Part shown: positions 27,713 through 34,338 of the stretch, one piece after another
Position numbering within the stretch: the stretch's first letter is position 1
How the letters are laid out: every line of letters begins with the position of its first letter
Assembly: GCA_934167755.1 (NCBI GenBank)
Contig: CAKPLT010000017.1
Location: 1-37,696, forward strand
DNA from: an uncultured Clostridia bacterium
GTDB lineage: Bacteria; Bacillota; Clostridia; TANB77; CAG-508
Direction: 5' to 3'
DNA: 37,696 nucleotides
Program-made: the position numbers and the translations under genes
The notes under the pieces: model-generated
What the model was told of the DNA's origin: nothing
Seen by the model: the letters and a program-made list of their open reading frames with translations, nothing else
Databases searched by the model: none

Positions 27713-28215
27713 TATCTCGATAATTCCTCCGTTTGTGAATCCATTTTTATATTTATATCTGTCGTTGTTGTAGCTTTACCTTCCGCTAAATTTCTTTTAT
27801 CATACATTGTTCCAATGGCTGTTGTGATTTCCGACAAACTATTTAATTGCATTTTTCCTATTCTATTTACAATAGATCTTTTTTTTCTTTCACTAAAATG
27901 AGAACTATCCATATCCCAAACTTGTTCTATTAAAGCTTCTAATTCTTCTTGATTTTTTAGAGCAGTATCTAATCTTCTTTCTAATAGTTTACTAGCCTTA
28001 TTAATAATTCTTGTAGCATTATCAACAAATTCGTCAGCTTTTTCTGTTCGAAGTTTTACGAACTCATCCTTTTTTATATTTCTATCATATATACCTTTTA
28101 CAGTATTCACAGGCATTTTTAATAATCTTGCTGTCTCATTTAAATTGTTAGTAGTAAACATACTTATCATTATTTTGTAAATAGTTTCATTATCTGTTTT
28201 CTTTCCTCTTGCCAT
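27712..28215 (-). CDS. terS: Terminase small subunit
   Basis: 167 aa from ATG 28215. Residues about 10-50 form a helix-turn-helix (NLNETARLLKMPVNTVKGIY), followed by a helical oligomerisation region (KASKLLERRLDTALKNQEEL) and a disordered tail that would contact TerL. The GTG at 28227 also opens the frame, but ATG 28215 has a better-spaced AAAGTGAG. It recognises phage DNA for packaging. It lies directly upstream of and overlaps terL. Confidence 0.85.
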   Translation of the reverse strand: MARGKKTDNETIYKIMISMFTTNNLNETARLLKMPVNTVKGIYDRNIKKDEFVKLRTEKADEFVDNATRIINKASKLLERRLDTALKNQEELEALIEQVWDMDSSHFSERKKRSIVNRIGKMQLNSLSEITTAIGTMYDKRNLAEGKATTTTDINIKMDSQTEELSR

Positions 28216-28230
28216 AAAGCATCTCACTTT

Positions 28231-28437
28231 CTAAACTATATTTTTCATTATTGGTTGATGTTGTTTTGCAGTTGTAAATAATGTTCGTTGACTTTTCTGT
28301 ATCTTCGTTTTGTCTTTAACATAATCAACACATCTTACACTTCTTTCTTTTCCTTCCACAATGCAAATACCTTTATCACAAATTCCTTTACAAGTACTGC
28401 AAACTTTCTCAACATATTCATCAAATAAATCTTGCAT
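28231..28437 (-). CDS. Small cysteine-rich protein at the head of the late operon
   Basis: 68 aa from ATG 28437 (MQDLFDEYVEK). Four cysteines in the first half (CSTCKGICDKGIC) and one more (RCVDYV) suggest a small zinc-binding knuckle. The frame runs further upstream, but that part would cross the terminator hairpin; GGAGAG just before ATG 28437 fixes the start. It is the first gene after the late leader and lies 15 bases before the small terminase. Function unknown; a packaging or transcription accessory role is only positional inference. Confidence 0.7.
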   Translation of the reverse strand: MQDLFDEYVEKVCSTCKGICDKGICIVEGKERSVRCVDYVKDKTKIQKSQRTLFTTAKQHQPIMKNIV

Positions 28438-28464
28438 AACTTCTCTCCTCTGCAGATAATTAAG

Positions 28465-28498
28465 AAAAGAGACCAATAAAAAATATTAGTCTCTTTTT
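28465..28498. terminator. Bidirectional terminator in the late leader
   Basis: AAAAGAGACCAATA (28465-28478) pairs with TATTAGTCTCTTTT (28484-28497), with one mismatch and a 5-base loop. T-rich tails lie on both sides. On the minus strand it lies only about 28 bases upstream of the first late gene, so late transcription must pass through it. Confidence 0.8.
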
Positions 28499-28550
28499 GA
28501 TTTCTATGCAGGAGTTTTACTACTTAAACTACATAGAGATATAAAAAAAT

Positions 28551-28574
28551 AAAGCATTAGCTAGGATCTGCTTT
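28551..28574 (-). terminator. Second terminator in the late leader
   Basis: On the minus strand, AAAGCA and TGCTTT form a 6-bp stem around a 12-base loop, followed by ATTTTTTT. It lies between the candidate late promoter and the first late gene. Confidence 0.6.
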
Positions 28575-28609
28575 AATCGGTTATATATATAATATTATTA
28601 ATTTTTTAT

Positions 28610-28636
28610 AGGAGGGTGATTAACTTTTCACATCCT
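28610..28636. promoter_or_regulatory. Hairpin in the late leader
   Basis: AGGAGGGTGA and TCACATCCT can pair (8 bp with a small internal bulge) around a TTAACTTT loop. It has no T-run on either strand, so it is not a terminator. It lies within the first 40 bases of the predicted late leader RNA, a position where antitermination elements could act. Confidence 0.35.
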
Positions 28637-28653
28637 AGAAAGGAGAACATTTA

Positions 28654-28682
28654 TTAATATTCCTAGCATTATTAATACTCAA
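28654..28682 (-). promoter_or_regulatory. Candidate late promoter
   Basis: On the minus strand, TTGAGT (28677-28682), exactly 17 bases, TATTAA (28654-28659). It lies after the terminator of the early operon and before the two leader terminators. The match is moderate, as expected for a promoter helped by the late regulator encoded just upstream. Confidence 0.5.
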
Positions 28683-28692
28683 ATAAAACAAA

Positions 28693-28706
28693 AGAGATTT
28701 CTCTCT
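28693..28706 (-). terminator. Terminator of the early operon
   Basis: On the minus strand, AGAGA pairs with TCTCT around a short AA loop, followed by TTTTGTTTTATTT. It lies about 100 bases after the late-regulator stop. A second hairpin (GTAGCT at 28720-28725, AGCTAC at 28751-28756) lies just before it, so the early transcript probably ends here. Confidence 0.55.
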
Positions 28707-28788
28707 CATCTAAAGGGATGTAGCTATGGGCAAGTCCACTTTCTATGAACAGCTACTTTATTACTTAATAGCATTTTAACATTTTTAA

Positions 28789-28808
28789 AACGAACAGAAC
28801 GAACAGAA
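28789..28808. repeat. 9-bp tandem repeat behind the late regulator gene
   Basis: CGAACAGAA occurs twice in direct succession immediately after the stop of the late-regulator gene. It may be a protein-binding site, since late activators often bind next to their own gene, but no binding site for this family can be named from sequence. Confidence 0.4.
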
Positions 28809-29234
28809 TTAATTTTTTTTGAAAAATCTTTTTAGCTGCATTCTTATTCCATCTGCGGTATATTCTTTTTTAGGATTGTTTTTATTCATAATATGAGCAG
28901 TTTGATTATAATTTTTTCCATCAAAATAAACATGTCTTATTATTTGTCTAATACTACTATCTTCTATACTATCTAATTCATACTCTGCTTCTCTTATTAT
29001 CTTAGTTATCTTCAACTCTTTTTGCTTAATCATTCTTCTGTATTTTTTATCTTTATTTACTTTATTAATATCAATTCCTTCTATTATGCAATTATGTTGC
29101 GTGTATGGAAATTCTTTTGAACTTCCTACAACACTATCTGAAACAACGGATTGTTTTACATTATGTAATCTTTTTCTTAAGTCTTCCGCTTCTCCTTTCA
29201 AATGTACTAATTGTTCTAATATAGCTTTATTCAT
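28809..29234 (-). CDS. Late transcription regulator (RinA/ArpU-type, sigma-like)
   Basis: 141 aa. The N-terminal half is helical and basic. The C-terminal half (about 85-139) has the pattern of RinA/ArpU late regulators and sigma region 4: a DSIEDSSIRQIIRHVYFDG helix pair, then NYNQTAHIMN and a recognition helix (TADGIRMQLKRFFKK). It is the last early gene and directly precedes the late leader, exactly where such activators lie. It should switch on terminase and head/tail genes. A Q-like antiterminator role is the main alternative, given the terminators downstream. The start overlaps the previous gene by 8 bases. Confidence 0.7.
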   Translation of the reverse strand: MNKAILEQLVHLKGEAEDLRKRLHNVKQSVVSDSVVGSSKEFPYTQHNCIIEGIDINKVNKDKKYRRMIKQKELKITKIIREAEYELDSIEDSSIRQIIRHVYFDGKNYNQTAHIMNKNNPKKEYTADGIRMQLKRFFKKN

Positions 29235-29490
29235 TAGTTTTACCTCCCACTACTTTATAATTTATAGGATATCTTCTTTTTAACTCATCAATTATTTTTC
29301 TTTCTTCAGATTTTAATCTACTGTCATGCAATATGCTTTCACACTCAAATTCCCTTTCAGCCTTTTCTCTAGCCCTTTCCGCTTCTTGCTTACAATTTCT
29401 GCAATAATCCAATTTTTCTTTATATAATATTAGAGTATCATATATTTCATCAACTTCTTTATGACATATATCGCACTTGTATATAATCAT
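29227..29490 (-). CDS. Small zinc-ribbon protein
   Basis: 87 aa. Residues 5-34 hold CDIC and CRNC pairs, a likely zinc knuckle. The rest is a charged helix (EAERAREKAEREFECE) ending in a basic stretch (ELKRRYPINYK). Its end overlaps the late-regulator start. It could be a DNA- or RNA-binding accessory factor; no family is recognised. Confidence 0.65.
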   Translation of the reverse strand: MIIYKCDICHKEVDEIYDTLILYKEKLDYCRNCKQEAERAREKAEREFECESILHDSRLKSEERKIIDELKRRYPINYKVVGGKTNE

Positions 29491-29493
29491 ACT

Positions 29494-29826
29494 TCATTCC
29501 CCCATATAATAACTTATTACCCATTCTTTGTCATGATATTCCGTTGTAAGCCTTCTAGCCATTTCATCTATTGCTTTAATTTGTTTTTCTATTATTTCGT
29601 CTTTTTCTTTTAATTGGTTATTTATTTGATTTATAGTTCTATCTTTTAATGTACTATCTCCCATTAATTCTTTATTCTCTTTTTGTAATTTTTTAGCTAA
29701 GTTTAATAATTGTATTATATTTTTTCTATTTAACTTATAAGCTGATTCGCAATATTTACATGTTTCGCAAGGACCTTTTATAAATTCTTCTAATTCTTCA
29801 ATAGCTTTCTTTTCTTCCTCGTTCAT
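29494..29826 (-). CDS. Coiled-coil protein with N-terminal cysteine cluster
   Basis: 110 aa. CETCKYC at 20-26 forms a compact cysteine cluster, and the rest is a coiled coil (LLNLAKKLQKENKEL, NQINNQLKEKDEIIEKQI). GGAGGAAAGGA precedes ATG 29826. Function unknown. It shares its Cys-plus-coil design with several neighbours. Confidence 0.65.
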   Translation of the reverse strand: MNEEEKKAIEELEEFIKGPCETCKYCESAYKLNRKNIIQLLNLAKKLQKENKELMGDSTLKDRTINQINNQLKEKDEIIEKQIKAIDEMARRLTTEYHDKEWVISYYMGE

Positions 29827-29967
29827 TTATTCCTTTCCTCCTAATAATTCTTGTAAAACTTTATTTTCTTGATTTAATGCACGAATTAAATCCCCATCAT
29901 TAATTTTGTTTATAATTTCTTTATTGTTTTTTATCTTGTCTTTTATTTTTTGAATTAAACTAAAACT
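29827..29967 (-). other. Short open frame without a standard start
   Basis: Between two genes a frame of about 46 codons reads as a plausible protein (KIKDKIKNNKEIINKINDGD, then ALNQENKVLQELLGGKE) and ends just before ATG 29826, with its last codons forming the next gene's ribosome site. No ATG, GTG or TTG is available; only ATT or ATA. It may be a remnant of a gene whose 5' end was lost, or use a rare start. Confidence 0.35.
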
Positions 29968-30505
29968 CTTTTATACTATGAGATGACATTAATAATATAT
30001 GTTCTCTAATTCTTTCTTCTAATTCTTTCTTTTCTCTTTGCAAAATATGTATAATTCTTTTATCTTCTTTATGATATTTTTCATATTTTTTTATTTCTTC
30101 TTTTAATTCTTCATTTTCTTTTTGTAGTTTTACTATATATTCTTTATAATGTTCAATTTGTTTCTTTAATATATAATACTGTTGATTTTCTACTATATTT
30201 GCAACAGCACTTCTCCTTAATTTCTTACCATCTTCATATCCTTGCATATATCCTAACATTTCATTTTGTGCTAATGCTATCATTTGATAATTATTATTCC
30301 TATCTTGTTTTAATTCTTCATTCTCTTTTAATACTCTTTTATAATCTGATAAAATTATATCTGTTAAATTAAAGAAAAAATCTGTATCTATGCTTTCTAT
30401 GAATCCATCATTTTTAAATCTTCTAAATTCTTCATACACTTTTATTGCTTCATCTATATTTTTAAAATATTTTTTATTTTGTAAATTTTCTATACTATTT
30501 TCCAT
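29960..30505 (-). CDS. Long coiled-coil protein, unknown function
   Basis: 181 aa. The N-terminal 70 residues are globular (DEAIKVYEEFRRFKNDGF); the rest is coiled coil with two strong blocks (KENEELKQDRNNN and KLQKENEELKEEIKKYEK). No signal peptide or catalytic motif. AGGTGGTG precedes ATG 30505. It lies between the DUF6527-like gene and the small coiled-coil genes and may scaffold a phage complex. Confidence 0.65.
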   Translation of the reverse strand: MENSIENLQNKKYFKNIDEAIKVYEEFRRFKNDGFIESIDTDFFFNLTDIILSDYKRVLKENEELKQDRNNNYQMIALAQNEMLGYMQGYEDGKKLRRSAVANIVENQQYYILKKQIEHYKEYIVKLQKENEELKEEIKKYEKYHKEDKRIIHILQREKKELEERIREHILLMSSHSIKEF

Positions 30506-30506
30506 A

Positions 30507-30785
30507 TTAGCACCACCTAACTTTATTATTTATTATAAAATAATGCGATTTACAAGGAATACTAAAATTTCCTATGCTTGGACTTAAACTTAATTCTCCA
30601 TCTCTAAAATTTAAAGTCCATCCATTCATTCCTAATGGAGTTACTGTTTTTTCTCCACAGCCACAAGCACATAAATGAACTGCTACTTGACATTCTAAAC
30701 AAACATAAAGTATCCCTGGTTTTAATTTATGTGGTATTCTTTCAACTGATTTTATTTCAAATTCTTTTATACTATTTTCTTTCAC
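30507..30785 (-). CDS. DUF6527-like zinc-binding protein
   Basis: 92 aa from GTG 30785 with GAGGTG ahead of it. The pattern PGILYVCLECQVAVHLCACG, then CGEKTVTPLG, SLSPSIGNFSIPCKSHY, and a C-terminal VRWC is the hallmark of DUF6527: a Cys/His cluster (CACGCGE), a conserved SIGN, and PCxSHYxI. In bacteria such domains occur near ThiF/E2-like ubiquitin-type modules. Here no ThiF, E2 or JAB gene is present, so the protein stands alone in a phage early operon. Its biochemical role is unknown. Confidence 0.7.
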   Translation of the reverse strand: MKENSIKEFEIKSVERIPHKLKPGILYVCLECQVAVHLCACGCGEKTVTPLGMNGWTLNFRDGELSLSPSIGNFSIPCKSHYFIINNKVRWC

Positions 30786-31304
30786 TTAAAACACCTCGAT
30801 TTCTTCTGGTTTTTCTATACTAACAGTTTCACAAACTTTTAAATTAAAGAATCTAAACTCTTCTGTTTTATAATCTATCTTTAAATCTACTTCACACCTT
30901 GTTTGTTTTAAGCAGTCAAATATCCATAAAGGTAATTTGATGTATTTAGGGTAATTATGATATTTTGAAATATAATCATGTATTCTATTATTAACAATAC
31001 ACTGTAGTTCCAAATATTCAATACTATCTTTAGTTATTCTTTTATTTATTTTTTCTTTCACTATAACACCTCCTACAGCTTGTCTTCTCTGATATTCTTC
31101 TATTCCCAATTTTATGATTTCATCTACTATTTCTTTATCTAAAAAATCAAATCTCAAATTTTCTTTTGGATACCTCTTTCTGAAATAATCTTTTATTACT
31201 TGCCTTGTATATTCATCATCTTTCTTTACTATTTCTTTTATTACTCTTTCATGATAAATAAATGTATCAAATCTATTTATCTTATATATTGCTGTTTCAT
31301 CCAT
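30786..31304 (-). CDS. Early protein, unknown function
   Basis: 172 aa, charged and soluble. The first half is helical and basic (RQVIKDYFRKRYPKENLRFDF), the second half mixed (ISKYHNYPKYIKLPLW, then CEVDLKIDYKTEEFRFFNLK). No known motif. AGGAGGTG precedes ATG 31304, and the next gene starts at the stop, so the two are coupled. It lies between the MmcB-like nuclease region and the DUF6527-like gene. Confidence 0.7.
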   Translation of the reverse strand: MDETAIYKINRFDTFIYHERVIKEIVKKDDEYTRQVIKDYFRKRYPKENLRFDFLDKEIVDEIIKLGIEEYQRRQAVGGVIVKEKINKRITKDSIEYLELQCIVNNRIHDYISKYHNYPKYIKLPLWIFDCLKQTRCEVDLKIDYKTEEFRFFNLKVCETVSIEKPEEIEVF

Positions 31305-31316
31305 TTAAAGCACCTC

Positions 31317-31469
31317 CTAAAATTTTAAACATATTTTTAATAATGCTTCTTTATATTTTTCTATCTCTTCTTTTAACATATGATTCTCTTCTTGCAATTT
31401 ATAATATTCTTTTTTATAATCAGGTTCAACATCGATATTCTTAGTTTCCATTTCATCTGCTGTTTTCAC
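31317..31469 (-). CDS. Short acidic coiled-coil protein
   Basis: 50 aa from GTG 31469, with GGAG upstream; a later ATG (MLKEE) is possible. The sequence is KTADEMETKNIDVEPDYKKE at the start and a coiled coil (YKLQEENHMLKEEIEKY) at the end. Its first base overlaps the stop of the nuclease gene, and it ends at the ribosome site of the next gene. The tight fit supports real coding. Confidence 0.6.
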   Translation of the reverse strand: MKTADEMETKNIDVEPDYKKEYYKLQEENHMLKEEIEKYKEALLKICLKF

Positions 31470-31984
31470 TATGTATCACTCCTCTCTAAATCATAAACTC
31501 TATCCCTTTGCATACTTCTTAACATAGAAGATAATATTACTTCTTTATCTGCTTTAAGCTCTTGTTTTCTTGCTGGTTTTATACAATATAACTCTTTTAA
31601 TCCATCTATTGGTTCAGCCCAATATTTTGTCCATTTATTTCCTAATGAATCAATTTTTTCTTCTTCTCTTTTCTTTATTTCGTCTACTGCCACAAAAACT
31701 CCTATCTCTAGCGGTATTTCTTCTTTTACTTCTTGGTATAATTTATATGGCATTACAAAGTAATTTTTATTTCCTATAAATGTTAATTTATTTTTACTAT
31801 GAAAATCTTGTTTAGATTGTTTTATTTCGTAGCAGTAAGTTTCTCTTTGACAATTATACATTATGCAATCTACTATTTCTTTTCCATACCATCCAATAGT
31901 ACATTCAAAAACATAAAACTCATTTCTTTTATTAAAACGATTCGCTAGTAATTGTTCTAGTTTTCTAGTTGTTTCTGTTTTCAT
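31469..31984 (-). CDS. MmcB-like PD-(D/E)XK nuclease
   Basis: 171 aa. The core is VDCIMYNCQRETYCYEIKQS followed by KQDFHSKNKL: an acidic residue (D in VDC), then E-x-K in YEIKQSKQDF, the catalytic signature of PD-(D/E)XK enzymes of the MmcB type. NKNYFVMPYKLYQEV and IGVFVAVDE complete the fold. Members act in DNA repair or as phage nucleases with unclear targets. The C-terminal 50 residues are basic. It is preceded by GGAG with the same 21-base leader as its upstream neighbour. Confidence 0.7.
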   Translation of the reverse strand: MKTETTRKLEQLLANRFNKRNEFYVFECTIGWYGKEIVDCIMYNCQRETYCYEIKQSKQDFHSKNKLTFIGNKNYFVMPYKLYQEVKEEIPLEIGVFVAVDEIKKREEEKIDSLGNKWTKYWAEPIDGLKELYCIKPARKQELKADKEVILSSMLRSMQRDRVYDLERSDT

Positions 31985-32268
31985 ATCTTATTTACTCCTC
32001 TCTAATATATATATTTTAATGAAGTCCCTTCTCTTAATAACGAGCTTATATAATTTGCATCTGATATTTTAAATTTATTTGCTTGATTATAATCTGATGT
32101 AAATATATAATCAGCTTCAAAAGTTACTTCATTATTTTCACAATCTACTCTTGAATATAATGAAAATTCCTTTAAATATAATTCTTTATATTTTATGATA
32201 CAATAATTATATTTAGGCTCCCTATTTTCACAGATTTTATCTTCGTCCATATCTTATTTACTCCTCTC
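31982..32268. repeat. 21-bp direct repeat in two consecutive ribosome-binding leaders
   Basis: The 21 bases at 31982-32002 and 32248-32268 are identical. Each covers the start codon and the GAGAGGAG ribosome site of one gene (31469-31984 and 32002-32250). Such identity beyond the ribosome site itself suggests recent duplication or recombination between neighbouring gene starts, a route for swapping small early genes. Confidence 0.6.
32002..32250 (-). CDS. Early protein, unknown function
   Basis: 82 aa, acidic, with mixed beta strands (YNYCIIKYKELYLKEFSLYS, VTFEADYIFTSD). No known motif. The leader GAGAGGAGTAAATAAGAT precedes ATG 32250 and is repeated at the next gene. It lies between the Cys-rich protein and the MmcB-like nuclease. 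Confidence 0.65.
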   Translation of the reverse strand: MDEDKICENREPKYNYCIIKYKELYLKEFSLYSRVDCENNEVTFEADYIFTSDYNQANKFKISDANYISSLLREGTSLKYIY

Positions 32269-32270
32269 CT

Positions 32271-32546
32271 TTATAAATCACCCATGCAGGTATATTTCCC
32301 AGAATTGCCACTAGCATAGTTATTTAAAAATATTTTAATTTGACAAGTTCCATTTTCATTTTCAAAATCACATTGTTTACATCTAAAAACTGGTTCATTT
32401 TTGTCTATTGTTTCTTTACAATTCATGCACCAATTGTGACAAAATTGTCCTAATCCTTCTAATGCTTTTTCTAAATTATCTTCATTTCCAATTGTATAAA
32501 AATTTTTTGTGTTACAATTTATTTTTTCTTCATTTTTTCTGTTCAT
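32271..32546 (-). CDS. Cysteine-rich zinc-binding protein
   Basis: 91 aa from ATG 32546. The middle holds a CHNWCMNC cluster and RCKQCDFE, plus CNTK early and CQIK and CMG late, enough for two zinc sites. An upstream GTG at 32561 is in frame, but it lies within the GTGAGG ribosome site, so the ATG is preferred. The upstream gene ends at 32548, one base before this ATG, so coupling is likely. It may bind nucleic acid or host proteins; no family is named. Confidence 0.7.
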   Translation of the reverse strand: MNRKNEEKINCNTKNFYTIGNEDNLEKALEGLGQFCHNWCMNCKETIDKNEPVFRCKQCDFENENGTCQIKIFLNNYASGNSGKYTCMGDL

Positions 32547-32547
32547 T

Positions 32548-32754
32548 TTATTTTTCCTCACTTTCTAACATTTTCATATAAACTTCTTTTTCTTGTAACT
32601 GTTCTTTTAAACTTTGTTCTAATAATTTTATCTGCTCGTCCTTATTGTTGTATTCATTTTGCCAATTAATTAATCTTATTCCTGTTATAAAAAACATTAC
32701 TGCCCATAAAATCACTACCAGTATCACAATTATTTTTAATTTTATATCTTTCAT
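32548..32754 (-). CDS. Small single-helix membrane protein with coiled-coil tail
   Basis: 68 aa. Residues 6-27 form one membrane helix (IIVILVVILWAVMFFITGI), followed by a coiled coil (QIKLLEQSLKEQLQEKEVY). The layout resembles phage spanin/Rz-like or superinfection-exclusion proteins, but the gene lies far from the lysis genes. GGAGTAA precedes ATG 32754. It is the first gene leftward of the antisense tRNA-like gene. Confidence 0.65.
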   Translation of the reverse strand: MKDIKLKIIVILVVILWAVMFFITGIRLINWQNEYNNKDEQIKLLEQSLKEQLQEKEVYMKMLESEEK

Positions 32755-32805
32755 ATTTACTCCTTTACTTGATTTTTTTATTTTTATATGTTATTATTTC
32801 TTTAT

Positions 32806-32890
32806 GAACGGTTGGCAGAGTGGCTTAACGCACTTGCCCAATAAGCAAGCATATCTTTTGATATCATGGGTTCGAATCCCATACCGTTCG
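32806..32890 (+). tRNA. Class II tRNA-like gene, serine-type body, anticodon AAU
   Basis: A complete cloverleaf reads rightward, against all neighbours. The acceptor is 7 of 7 (GAACGGT / ACCGTTC), the anticodon stem 5 of 5 (CTTGC / GCAAG), the long variable arm 5 of 5 (ATATC-TTTT-GATAT), and the T-arm 5 of 5 (ATGGG-TTCGAAT-CCCAT). The D-arm has GTGG at the G18G19 position and one A-C mismatch. Discriminator G73 and the long variable arm point to serine. The 7-base loop is CCAATAA, which puts C at position 33 (normally U) and AAU at 34-36, an isoleucine-type anticodon. CCA is not encoded. A specific terminator follows. It may be a tRNA variant, a decoy or a recent pseudogene; the intact stems argue for recent function. 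Confidence 0.8.
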
Positions 32891-32892
32891 CA

Positions 32893-32925
32893 GAGCACCT
32901 ATATAAAATATAGATGTTCTTTTTT
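32893..32925 (+). terminator. Terminator of the tRNA-like gene
   Basis: GAGCAC-CTATAT pairs with ATATAG-ATGTTC (12 positions, one mismatch, one G-T pair) around an AAA loop, followed by six T. It begins 3 bases past the tRNA-like 3' end and reads in the same direction, so the gene is an independent transcript. Confidence 0.8.
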
Positions 32926-33169
32926 ACTCCTTTAGTACTAAATTTGCTTTGATTAAATCGTATAATAAGCATTGTAATGAACCAGCAATTGTTAATGGCT
33001 CTAATATTTCTATTTGTATGTATCCGTGATTTGGAGTTGTATAAACTCTATAGGCTGTTTTGCCATGTATTTCTCTTATATATTCATAGCAATTTCTATA
33101 TCTTCTTTTGAATCCATATTGTTCTAATTCTTCCAAGTCTTTTTCTGGATTAATTTTTAATTTTTCCAT
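32924..33169 (-). CDS. Early protein, unknown function
   Basis: 81 aa. The core RRYRNCYEYIREIHGKTAYR and NHGYIQIEI look like a small alpha/beta fold, and the end (LQCLLYDLIKANLVLKE) is helical. AGGAGGAGA precedes ATG 33169. Its 3' end overlaps the terminator of the opposing tRNA-like gene, so the two genes converge here. Confidence 0.7.
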   Translation of the reverse strand: MEKLKINPEKDLEELEQYGFKRRYRNCYEYIREIHGKTAYRVYTTPNHGYIQIEILEPLTIAGSLQCLLYDLIKANLVLKE

Positions 33170-33184
33170 ATATCTATTCTCCTC

Positions 33185-33505
33185 CTAATAATTAACTCTA
33201 ATCATATAGCTATTAAATTCTGGTTGATAATCTATACTTAGTCTTAAATCTTGCATTTTATCTATTCCATATCTTTCTATTTGCATTCCACCTCTTAAAT
33301 TTCCTATATGATTGGTTATTGCAAACTTTACTATATTTTCTAGTTGTTCTGTATATTGCTTATCTGCTTTTTGTCCTTCTAATTCTGTTTTTAACCTATC
33401 ATTTTTATTTCTTAATCTACTATTAGATAATTGATAAGTTTGTAATTCTTCCTGCAAATTTTCTATTTTCTTATTTAGCTTTTTTACTTTTCCTTTAACG
33501 CTCAT
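33185..33505 (-). CDS. Coiled-coil early protein
   Basis: 106 aa. Residues 1-55 form a coiled coil (KVKKLNKKIENLQEELQTYQ); the C-terminal half (GNLRGGMQIERYGIDKMQDL, then YQPEFNSYMIRVNY) is a small folded domain. AGGAGGAGA precedes ATG 33505. The function is unknown; similar coil-plus-domain proteins are common in Firmicute phage early regions. Confidence 0.65.
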   Translation of the reverse strand: MSVKGKVKKLNKKIENLQEELQTYQLSNSRLRNKNDRLKTELEGQKADKQYTEQLENIVKFAITNHIGNLRGGMQIERYGIDKMQDLRLSIDYQPEFNSYMIRVNY

Positions 33506-33514
33506 CTTCTCCTC

Positions 33515-33796
33515 CTACTTTTTTAATTTTTTAATTGTTTTTACTCTAAAATCGTCTATTCTCTTGCTTAGTTTACTTAAATTAATTATTCTTGTTTTCC
33601 TAAAAATTCGTGCTAACAAATTCTGTTGCTTTTCAGTTATAAATACAATAAATTCAAGTATATTATCATATATAATGGCTATTTCTCGTAATATTAAATA
33701 AGGTAAATTCAAAATAATTTCTAAAACATAAAACATTTCGTATAATATTGCATTTTTTAGTCCTACTCTTTTTATGCATTCTTTATACTTCATCAT
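33515..33796 (-). CDS. Hydrophobic helical early protein
   Basis: 93 aa. A hydrophobic middle (AILYEMFYVLEIILNLPYLI, then ILEFIVFITEKQ) could lie in or on a membrane, and the C-terminus is strongly basic (FRKTRIINLSKLSKRIDD). Its first 14 bases overlap the upstream gene end. No family is recognised. A membrane-associated nucleic-acid-binding role is conceivable but unproven. Confidence 0.6.
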   Translation of the reverse strand: MMKYKECIKRVGLKNAILYEMFYVLEIILNLPYLILREIAIIYDNILEFIVFITEKQQNLLARIFRKTRIINLSKLSKRIDDFRVKTIKKLKK

Positions 33797-34241
33797 CTTC
33801 TCCTCCTACTTTATAGCAATTAGACTCAAACTGTTCATGTGTTAGTATTTCTACTAATTCATATTCTCCATTTTCAATATTTTCTATTAATTCTTTATAT
33901 TTAATGTCTAATGTGTCTTCATCCATTCCAAAAAACATTATCGTTTTATCAATTCTAACCTTTAAAACATCTTTATTTTCTATTAAATCTATTATATTAT
34001 CTGAAAAATTTTCTACTGCAGCTGAATCAAACCAATTCTGTTTGTAAAATCCATAATAAATAGCTCTTTTATTTACTGTATTTGCTTTTATTCCAATGAC
34101 TTTTACTATATCACCTGTATTAAGCCTTACATAATCGTCTTTTCTTATATTATCTTGAACATATAATGCATACCCAACATTGCTATCATATTTCTTCAAA
34201 TATTCTTTTCTACTTATACATCTTTTATTGATTTCTTCCAT
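33783..34241 (-). CDS. Early protein, unknown function
   Basis: 152 aa, acidic. Residues 20-60 contain a beta-rich patch (DDYVRLNTGDIVKVIGIKA) resembling an SH3-like or KOW-like fold, then a helix-rich tail ending in GGEDDEV. It starts inside the preceding 34-residue gene, reading a different frame, with GGAGGGCTGC upstream. No catalytic motif is seen. Confidence 0.7.
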   Translation of the reverse strand: MEEINKRCISRKEYLKKYDSNVGYALYVQDNIRKDDYVRLNTGDIVKVIGIKANTVNKRAIYYGFYKQNWFDSAAVENFSDNIIDLIENKDVLKVRIDKTIMFFGMDEDTLDIKYKELIENIENGEYELVEILTHEQFESNCYKVGGEDDEV

Positions 34242-34329
34242 GCAGCCCTCCTACATATTCCTCTAAATTTTCTATTTCAAATGGTAACCATTTTTCTATT
34301 GATTTTATTAATTCTTTCTGCTCTTCCAT
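34225..34329 (-). CDS. Very small early protein
   Basis: 34 aa (starts MEEQKELIKSIEKWLPFEI, ends GGLHGRNQ). It has a textbook AGGAGG site 5 bases from ATG 34329, and its last codons supply the ribosome site and overlap the start of the next gene by 17 bases. That organisation supports translation. Function unknown; coupling of the next gene may be its main effect. Confidence 0.6.
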   Translation of the reverse strand: MEEQKELIKSIEKWLPFEIENLEEYVGGLHGRNQ

Positions 34330-34338
34330 ATATGCCTC

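Noticed and set aside
28611..28660. Short rightward peptide genes after two ribosome-like sites
   Set aside because: Frames are under 15 codons or lack a start, and the sites are better explained as part of the leader hairpin.
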